Positions 1 through 5,963 of a stretch of DNA of 10,325 nucleotides are shown here, in pieces. Position 1 is the first letter of the stretch. Every line of letters starts with the position of its first letter. The stretch spans positions 1-10,325 of the forward strand of contig JAEEQI010000086.1 in NCBI GenBank assembly GCA_016285215.1, written 5' to 3'. Origin of the DNA: Bacteroidales bacterium. Its GTDB lineage: Bacteria; Bacteroidota; Bacteroidia; Bacteroidales; UBA932. Below the pieces are notes generated by a model that was not told where the DNA came from, made no database searches, and saw only the letters and a list, made by a program, of their open reading frames with translations. Position numbers and translations under genes: made by a program.

Positions 1-921
1 AATCTTGGCCCGCTTCTCGTCTCCCCACATCCTGTACAGGTCCGCCCTGTCCTCGGGCAGCGTAACGCCGTCCAGGAGCGGGAAGTTGGCAAATCCAAGA
101 AGGCTGTTCTTGTCAATCATACCAGCGTTCAGGGTGGCTTCGACTAGCTGTTCGGTGGTGAGTTGCATCAGCTCGTCCATACTCTGGCAGCCCGTTGCGG
201 TGAGGAAGTTCTGCGTGACGTGGATGCCATGCTCCATAGTGTCGGTGTAGGCAATGTTGGCGCTCTGCGCGATGATTCTGCGGAAGAGCCCCTCGCTTCC
301 TTTAATGAGCGGGAGGAACGTGACGCTTGCCGAGCCTGCCGACTCGCCGAAAATGGTCACGTTGTCCGGGTCGCCGCCGAAGCCGGCGATGTTTTTCTGT
401 ACCCACCGGAGGGCCTCCAGCTGGTCCAGCAGGCCCAGGTTGCCGGCCTCCTTGAAGTTCTCTCCGCCGGGAACCCGCTCGAAGTTCATGAATCCCAGGA
501 AGCCCAGCCGGTAGTCGATGGACACAAACAGGGTGTCGGGGCACTGTTTGGCGATGTTTGTAAGGTCGTAGAGGGGCGACGCCTGGGATTCGGAGCAGAA
601 CCCGCCACCGTGAATCCACACCATGACCGGCTTTTTGCCGCCGGGGCAGCCGGTATTGCAATAAATATTCAGAACCAGGCAGTCCTCGCCGAACTCCGCT
701 GTTCCCATGGAGTCGTTAAGAGGGCCGATGGGGACGTGGCCGGGCTTTGTGGCATCGTACACTCCGTCATCGTCTGCGGCAGGAAGCGCCTTCTGCCAAC
801 GAAGCTTTCCCACCGGCTGCGTTGCGTAGGGGATGCCCTTCCAGATAATCAGTTCGTCCGTCTCCTTGCCAACAAAGGTGCCGTTATTGCACTTTACGGC
901 CAATTTGATTTCGCTATTCAT
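1..921 (-). CDS. Type-B carboxylesterase, 3'-truncated by the window edge
   Basis: Carboxylesterase/lipase of the alpha/beta-hydrolase fold (COG2272, PnbA-like), which hydrolyses carboxylic esters. The first 307 residues are visible and the frame is still open at position 1. The family's usual order is present: the N-terminal G-x-x-Y-A-x-x-P-x-G-x-L-R-W block (residues 29-42), the EDCLVLN signature (79-85), the HGGGF oxyanion-hole loop (104-108), D-Y-R-L-G (136-140), and the nucleophile elbow GESAG with Ser194. The catalytic acid and histidine, expected further on in a family of roughly 500 residues, lie outside the window, so completeness of the triad cannot be judged. No signal peptide is visible, so a cytoplasmic location is inferred, unlike many secreted bacterial carboxylesterases. 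The ATG at 921 sits 2 bp after the amidohydrolase stop, which implies co-transcription and probable translational coupling. The substrate cannot be told from the sequence. Confidence 0.93.
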   Translation of the reverse strand, partial: MNSEIKLAVKCNNGTFVGKETDELIIWKGIPYATQPVGKLRWQKALPAADDDGVYDATKPGHVPIGPLNDSMGTAEFGEDCLVLNIYCNTGCPGGKKPVMVWIHGGGFCSESQASPLYDLTNIAKQCPDTLFVSIDYRLGFLGFMNFERVPGGENFKEAGNLGLLDQLEALRWVQKNIAGFGGDPDNVTIFGESAGSASVTFLPLIKGSEGLFRRIIAQSANIAYTDTMEHGIHVTQNFLTATGCQSMDELMQLTTEQLVEATLNAGMIDKNSLLGFANFPLLDGVTLPEDRADLYRMWGDEKRAKI

Positions 922-923
922 AA

Positions 924-2579
924 TCATTTGATTTTCTTGCCGCCCATATAAACTTCGGCCGGGATGTTGTGGCTAAAACCGTCGGGTTCGGCCTTCATCA
1001 GATCGTTGTCAAACACCAGGAAGTCGGCGTCTTTACCGGGCTCGATGGAACCCTTGGTGGCCTCGATGCCCAGCTGCTTGGCGCCGTTGATGGTATAGCC
1101 GATAATCATTTCTTCTATGTTCATCCGCTCCTCTGCCGGAGGATTCATAATAGGGCTTATGCAGTAAGCCGGGACATTGGTCTTCTCCGAAATGGTGCGG
1201 GTCATACCAATCTCCATACCCAGGTAGGGGCTCCAGGTGGTGAAATCGCCGCCGGCCACATTGTCGCTGGACCAGGCCACCGTGGCGCCTGAATTCCAGA
1301 CCGTCTTGCAACGGTACATGCTCCTGGAACGCTTCTCTCCAAGCATTTGGGCCAATACGCCCGGGCCGCCTCCGTTGTGCCACCAGGGGGTGTAATTGGC
1401 GAATACGCCCAGCTTGGCAAAGCGAGGAAGGTCGGCATCGTCCTGCACCTCCAGGTGAGCGCAGGTAACCCTCACGTGGAACTTGTCTCCCAATTCCTTC
1501 TTAGCCAGCTCCACACCGTCCAGGACCACGCGGGAAGCTGCTTCGCCCACGGTATGTACGTGGAGGTCGAGGTTGGCTTCGTTGAGGGCCTTGAGGATTT
1601 CGGCCACCTGGGCGGGCTTGAAGGCTGTAGTGCCCGTCACACCCGTGTCCACATAAGGCGTGACCTGTGCCGCCGTTTCAATCTTCAGGGTGCCGTCCAT
1701 AAAGATCTTAAGAGTGTGCACCTTCAGGTGCTCCGAGTTGAACTTTTTGTTGAAGCGCTTAACCTCTTCAATAGCCTCGTGCATCTTGCTGGGACGGGTG
1801 AGCACATAACATCCGTCAATGTAGATGGGTAGTTTGCCTTCCTTGTCCATCTTGCACAAAATGTCATACATCCGCTCGTGGACGGGGTTGTGCTCCGGGA
1901 AGCCGGCGTCAAAGACTGCGCTCACGCCCACCTTTTTGGAATACTCGATCCAGCGCTCGAGAGACACCCGGATCTGCTCTTCCGTCAGGTCATTCACACC
2001 GTCAAAGAGGATGGGCCAGCTGGCGGTTTCGAACGAATTGCCTGTCACGTGGCCGTCCTTGCGCACATAGTAGGCCAGTCCCGGGACGGGGTCCGGCGTG
2101 TCGTCGGCGATGCCCATCCTTTCCAGGACCTTGGAGTTCACCCAGTTGCTATGGCATTCGCCTTCCAGGAGGATGAGCTCCTTGTCCGGGCATACGGCGT
2201 CCAGGTCTTCCTTGGTAATCTCCTCACCCTTGAGGAAGTGACGTTCCAGCAGGAAGCGGTAGCATTTCTGCCCGGGATGCTCCTTGACATAGGCCGACAT
2301 AAAGTCCATGGCGCCCTTCTTGCCGTCGGGTTCAAAGCGGACACCCAGGTCGGCGTAGTCAAATGCAACGGGAATGGTCACGTGGACGTGGCTGTCAATG
2401 ATGCCAGGCATGATGAACTTGCCGCCCAGGTCGGTGACAGGGGCTTCAAAGTCCTTAAGACCAGTTTCGTCGCCAACATATATAAACTTTCCGTCCTTTA
2501 CCACCAGTGCAGTTGCCTTCGGGTTCTTGGAATCAGAAGTGTAAATCTTCGCGTTTTTGATAATCTTATCAGCTTTCAT
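924..2579 (-). CDS. Amidohydrolase family 3 protein (YtcJ/NfdA-like metal-dependent hydrolase)
   Basis: A complete 551-residue enzyme of the amidohydrolase superfamily, COG1574/Amidohydro_3 branch, of normal length. Members hydrolyse C-N bonds of amides, N-acyl compounds or related substrates with a metal in a TIM barrel. Visible: the N-terminal beta-sandwich strand (residues 1-50), the PGIIDSHVHV metal motif with His64 and His66, the family CHSNWVNSKVL segment (142-151), K-I-F-M-D-G-T-L (291-298; position of the usual bridging or neighbouring lysine), HVHTVGE (340-346), the barrel histidine in C-A-H-L-E (His375), and S-S-D-N (437-440) where an Asp ends the barrel. The C-terminal G-S-I-E-P-G-K-D-A-D-F motif (510-520) closes the sandwich. 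No signal peptide, so it is probably cytoplasmic. It starts 23 bp after the porin-like gene and ends 2 bp before the esterase. The family is certain; the substrate is unknown, and the pairing with an esterase suggests a compound carrying both ester and amide bonds (inference). Confidence 0.92.
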   Translation of the reverse strand: MKADKIIKNAKIYTSDSKNPKATALVVKDGKFIYVGDETGLKDFEAPVTDLGGKFIMPGIIDSHVHVTIPVAFDYADLGVRFEPDGKKGAMDFMSAYVKEHPGQKCYRFLLERHFLKGEEITKEDLDAVCPDKELILLEGECHSNWVNSKVLERMGIADDTPDPVPGLAYYVRKDGHVTGNSFETASWPILFDGVNDLTEEQIRVSLERWIEYSKKVGVSAVFDAGFPEHNPVHERMYDILCKMDKEGKLPIYIDGCYVLTRPSKMHEAIEEVKRFNKKFNSEHLKVHTLKIFMDGTLKIETAAQVTPYVDTGVTGTTAFKPAQVAEILKALNEANLDLHVHTVGEAASRVVLDGVELAKKELGDKFHVRVTCAHLEVQDDADLPRFAKLGVFANYTPWWHNGGGPGVLAQMLGEKRSRSMYRCKTVWNSGATVAWSSDNVAGGDFTTWSPYLGMEIGMTRTISEKTNVPAYCISPIMNPPAEERMNIEEMIIGYTINGAKQLGIEATKGSIEPGKDADFLVFDNDLMKAEPDGFSHNIPAEVYMGGKKIK

Positions 2580-2602
2580 GGTTTTAGAGTATTAAGTGGT
2601 TA

Positions 2603-3301
2603 TTAAAATGCTTTTATTCTGAATCCCGCTACGAACCATAGTTTTCCTATGGCCGGAGAGGCTATCAGCTCGCCATAAATGGGCAAACTGAACCTTTCGG
2701 AAAAGGGAATGGCCTTGGTGGCTTTCAAGGAAACGGACTGGAAAGTGAAACGCTGGGTCCCATAATAGTCGGACGCCCAGGGAACAACGCCAGCCTTGGC
2801 CAGCCAGTCAATGCCCATCAGATGGAAAGGGGCCGATACTTCAAAATAGGAGCTGAAGGCGCGTCTTCCGTCGGCCTCCTGAAGGTCGGCTCCGGCAAAA
2901 AAGGTCTGCCAGGATATGGCTACGGGCCCGAAGTCGTATCCCACAGCCGCCTCGAAGCTATGACCTGTTTCCTGGGGGCGGTAGGCGAAATAGCGGGTTT
3001 CGCCCGAATCGTCCCAATAGTCTATAACACTGAGCTTGAGACCGCCTATCGTGTAGGAAAGCGTGAGGTCTATCTCATTCATTGGATTGGCAAGTCCCGT
3101 GTTGCCCCATACGGAGAACACCAGTCCCTTCCAACCCATACTCAGCTCGGGTTGGACGGATGGAGTGCCCAGATGTAAACCGCGCCACACATAGGAGCTT
3201 ACGAAATCAACGGTAAGATCCGCTTCTACCTTGTTTTGCGCACGGGCCGTGCCAAGGCTGCCTACGATCAGCAATAAGGATAACAGTATTCTGGTTCTCA
3301 T
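2603..3301 (-). CDS. Outer-membrane beta-barrel protein, TorF/Gcw_chp-like putative porin
   Basis: A 232-residue exported protein. A classic Sec signal peptide (basic MRTR, hydrophobic core, A-R-A before Gln22) predicts cleavage after Ala21. The mature part is rich in alternating hydrophobic/polar strands with many Tyr, Trp and Gly and ends in Phe (R-I-K-A-F), the usual C-terminal signal for insertion by the BAM machinery. The early segment V-S-S-Y-V-W-R-G (residues 34-41), followed by a G-L-x-F-S-V-W-G-N strand, resembles the Gcw_chp family (now called TorF-type putative porins), of which this is a typical size. The family name is recall from these motifs; the barrel and export are read from the sequence. 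The ATG overlaps the stop of the preceding inner-membrane protein as ATGA (3301-3298), so the two are probably translationally coupled. It could be a pore for the substrate of the downstream hydrolases, but a purely structural role is equally possible. Confidence 0.8.
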   Translation of the reverse strand: MRTRILLSLLLIVGSLGTARAQNKVEADLTVDFVSSYVWRGLHLGTPSVQPELSMGWKGLVFSVWGNTGLANPMNEIDLTLSYTIGGLKLSVIDYWDDSGETRYFAYRPQETGHSFEAAVGYDFGPVAISWQTFFAGADLQEADGRRAFSSYFEVSAPFHLMGIDWLAKAGVVPWASDYYGTQRFTFQSVSLKATKAIPFSERFSLPIYGELIASPAIGKLWFVAGFRIKAF

Positions 3302-3867
3302 TGATTAATTTGCTCTTTGGTCCCCTTTACATAACAGGCTACCAGCCCATAGGTAATGGTGGGACGGATCCAGATTTCCGTGAGCATATAAACGGTATAC
3401 TCGTCGGTGGGTTCCAGGAGGATATCCACGTTGTAGAGTACCGCAATGAGCATATCCACGACGAAAATCAACCAAAGGTTGCGTTTGGAATAGGTTTTCC
3501 AGTCTTTCCGGCCATAGAAATAGGTGAGCAGGATGATGAGCAGCACCGAAAGGGTCAGGCTGCTCAGGTGGAGGGGATAGTTGACAAGGGGCGGTGCAAA
3601 CAGGATGTCCCTCAGAAGCACCGTGATGCCCACATTGACCGTGCACCAGTAGTTGAACTGCTTGGTGGTGATGGGACCGTTGAAAAAGTACATCCACATC
3701 ATCACGATACAGGCAATGTAGAACACGTTGAGCACCAGTTCGGGCCAAGCGTTCTCCAGGCCGAAATGCCATACTCCGTAAAGCATCACGCCCACGGATA
3801 CAACAGCAGCGATGGCGGTAATCAATACATTGGTGATGTCCGATTTATTCTTAAATCTTATTCCCAT
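3298..3867 (-). CDS. Integral membrane protein of unknown function, about six transmembrane helices
   Basis: I do not recognise this 189-residue protein. It is mostly hydrophobic, with likely membrane helices at about residues 12-34, 43-62, 73-90, 99-118, 129-149 and 162-180, a short basic N-terminus (G-I-R-F-K-N-K) and a charged loop G-R-K-D-W-K-T-Y-S-K-R (119-129). These positives suggest that the N-terminus and that loop face the cytoplasm. There is no signal peptide, no ATP-binding site, and no catalytic motif that I can see. Polar residues inside helices are few (Arg86 and Asp87 in helix 3, Asp138 and Asn146 in helix 5, Arg168 near helix 6) and would be the ones to inspect for a transport or sensor role. 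It follows the phosphatase by 34 bp and overlaps the outer-membrane protein gene by 4 bp, so it is an operon member. A small permease, a membrane sensor or an assembly partner for the barrel are all open. Confidence 0.85.
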   Translation of the reverse strand: MGIRFKNKSDITNVLITAIAAVVSVGVMLYGVWHFGLENAWPELVLNVFYIACIVMMWMYFFNGPITTKQFNYWCTVNVGITVLLRDILFAPPLVNYPLHLSSLTLSVLLIILLTYFYGRKDWKTYSKRNLWLIFVVDMLIAVLYNVDILLEPTDEYTVYMLTEIWIRPTITYGLVACYVKGTKEQINQ

Positions 3868-3901
3868 GGTTTTATGTTTTAGGTTATTAATTACTTTGTG
3901 G

Positions 3902-5962
3902 TTATTTAATGTTGAGGCACATCATCGTGAGGTCGTCGTTGGGTTCGGCCCCATTTCTGTGCTTGTCTATATCGGCCGTGATGTCCTGTATTACCTGCCG
4001 GGCCGACTCAAAGCTGCAGCTTCTGAGGAAAGCTAGCAGGCGGTCGTCTCCAAACTGCTCGTGGGCGGGATTTTCGGCCTCATTGAGACCATCGGTGTAG
4101 ACAAACAGCGGCCTTCCCTTGATGTTCTCAATCTCGTCTCCCTGGAACTCCAGTCCCGGTAATACGCCTATGGGAGCGTTGGGGTGCATCTGAATGAAAT
4201 CGCAGCCCTTCCCGGGGTCTCCAAGAATAGGGGGATTGTGACCGGCATTGCAGAACCAGAGGTGCCCCGACTCCAGATCCAGCAGGCCCAGGAACATAGT
4301 AACAAACATATTGCCCTCGTTGTCCTCACCCGAAAGGGCATCGTTGATGCGGGTGCAAATCTCTGCAGGCGTCATTCCCTGCTTGGCCAGGGTCTGGAAC
4401 AGGCGGGTGGCCTGCGCCATAAACAGGGAAGCGGGCACACCCTTGCCGCTCACGTCTCCCACGGAAAAATAGAGCTTGTGGTCTGTGAGCATATAGCCGT
4501 ACAGGTCTCCTCCCACCTCTCTGGCCGGCATCATAGAAGCAAACATATCCAGCCCTGGATAGATGGGGAACATACAGGGGACCATAGACATCTGGATGTC
4601 GCGGGCAATGCGCAGTTCGCTCTCCATTCGCTCCTTGATGGTGGTGGTCTCTTCCAGCTGGTCATAGGCTTCCTTCAGTGCCTCGTGGGCCTTGTGCAGC
4701 TTTTTATCGGCCCTTCTTCTGAAGATGATATAGATGGTAAAGGCAATGATGAGGATAATGACCACTAAGGCGGTATAAATCTGCCGCTGGCGGGCCGAAC
4801 GGGCTTCGGCCTCTACAATCTCTATGTCCCGCACGTGGATGGAATGCAGTTCGCTGGCATCGAGCTGCCGGTTATTGATGATGGCCGAATCCAGCACCTC
4901 GCAGATTTGTCGCGCCGTAAGATTGATGGAATCCTGCCGATGAAGCATTTGGTAGGCGCGGTACTTCTTGAGCAGATAGCGCTGGATGTTGTCCAGTGAA
5001 TAAACCATATTCTCCTTCTGGAGGTATTCCATAATGCTGCGATAGCTGGCCACAGCCTCTTCCCAGCGATGGGCAATGGACAAGTACTCGCTGGCATTGG
5101 TAAGGCCCTCCAGGGTTTGGGCAAAATCCGTTTCCAGATAATCCCGGTATTCGTTTTCGGCCTCCTTGTGTTGCCCAACGCCTTCCAAAGCGGCGGCGTG
5201 GTACAACTTATAGCGGGCCCACTGCTTGTCTATATAGTTTTTGTCATCGGAAAACTTCTCTTTGTATTCCTGCAGCAGATTCTCCAGACGATTCGTCCAA
5301 AACAGACCCTGCTCATATCCTTTCACATAGACCCAGATGTAGGCAATGTTGTTAATGCCAGCCACCGCATCACGATAGGCTGTCTTGGTGTCCTTCTTCT
5401 GAATGTTGTCAATGTGCATCTGGTAGGCCCTCTCCAACATCTCGTTTGCTGTGGGGTCTTCCTTGTCAAAGGAGGTCTTGCTGACGCCGGCAAAAATGAG
5501 CAGGTTGGTATAATCGCTGGTGGTATCGCACTGGATTTTCTCCAGGCGGTTAATGATGGGGAGCGCCGTATGCAGGGCCGATGCATATTCTGCGTAACGG
5601 CAGAGCTGGCTGGTAAGGTAGCTGGCCGATTTGGCATAATAAACCAGGTCGCCCGGGGCTTCCGAGTTTTCTGTGACCCGGATGGCCTCTTGCCAGAAGT
5701 ACTCTGCCAACTCTCGCTGGCTCATCTGATAATGGGCATAGCCTTGCCAGTAATTGCTCTCACCCTTGGAAAGCTTTCCGGCCTTTCCCAGACTGTCTGC
5801 CAGGGATAGCATCCTTTCATAGTCTCTTGCCTTGGAAGCCGCATCCATCAGGTTGACCGCCTCCGCATAGGAGGACTTGTCTACATTATGGCAGCCGGAA
5901 ATGGAGAGTATCACGGTGGCAGCCAACGCACAGGACAATATGGAAAATCTGTGGAAAAACAT
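3902..5962 (-). CDS. TPR-repeat, membrane-anchored PP2C/SpoIIE-type serine phosphatase (RsbU-like output domain)
   Basis: A 686-residue signalling protein. The N-terminus is a lipoprotein-type signal with lipobox I-S-G-C (Cys24). Residues about 27-370 are an all-helical, TPR-like region predicted to be periplasmic. One transmembrane helix follows at about 396-414, then R-R-R and a coiled coil (about 418-457) ending in the A-R-D-I-Q-M-S-M-V-P linker typical of RsbU-like phosphatases. The C-terminal SpoIIE/PP2C domain (about 460-686) keeps the metal-binding acids: GGDLYG (Asp486), GDVSGKG (Asp503), Y-T-D-G-L-N-E-A (Asp624) and N-D-D-L-T (Asp676/677), so it should be catalytically active on a phosphoserine/threonine protein, classically a STAS-domain anti-anti-sigma factor. 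No STAS or anti-sigma kinase gene is in the window. I chose ATG 5962, one base after the channel's stop; an in-frame TTG at 5971 would overlap that gene by 8 bp. It is probably coupled to the channel gene. Confidence 0.92.
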   Translation of the reverse strand: MFFHRFSILSCALAATVILSISGCHNVDKSSYAEAVNLMDAASKARDYERMLSLADSLGKAGKLSKGESNYWQGYAHYQMSQRELAEYFWQEAIRVTENSEAPGDLVYYAKSASYLTSQLCRYAEYASALHTALPIINRLEKIQCDTTSDYTNLLIFAGVSKTSFDKEDPTANEMLERAYQMHIDNIQKKDTKTAYRDAVAGINNIAYIWVYVKGYEQGLFWTNRLENLLQEYKEKFSDDKNYIDKQWARYKLYHAAALEGVGQHKEAENEYRDYLETDFAQTLEGLTNASEYLSIAHRWEEAVASYRSIMEYLQKENMVYSLDNIQRYLLKKYRAYQMLHRQDSINLTARQICEVLDSAIINNRQLDASELHSIHVRDIEIVEAEARSARQRQIYTALVVIILIIAFTIYIIFRRRADKKLHKAHEALKEAYDQLEETTTIKERMESELRIARDIQMSMVPCMFPIYPGLDMFASMMPAREVGGDLYGYMLTDHKLYFSVGDVSGKGVPASLFMAQATRLFQTLAKQGMTPAEICTRINDALSGEDNEGNMFVTMFLGLLDLESGHLWFCNAGHNPPILGDPGKGCDFIQMHPNAPIGVLPGLEFQGDEIENIKGRPLFVYTDGLNEAENPAHEQFGDDRLLAFLRSCSFESARQVIQDITADIDKHRNGAEPNDDLTMMCLNIK

Positions 5963-5963
5963 A

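Noticed and set aside
163..951. Plus-strand open frame of about 260 codons opposite the carboxylesterase
   Set aside because: The minus strand carries intact esterase motifs (EDCLVLN, HGGGF, GESAG) throughout; the plus reading has no family pattern and is an antisense shadow.
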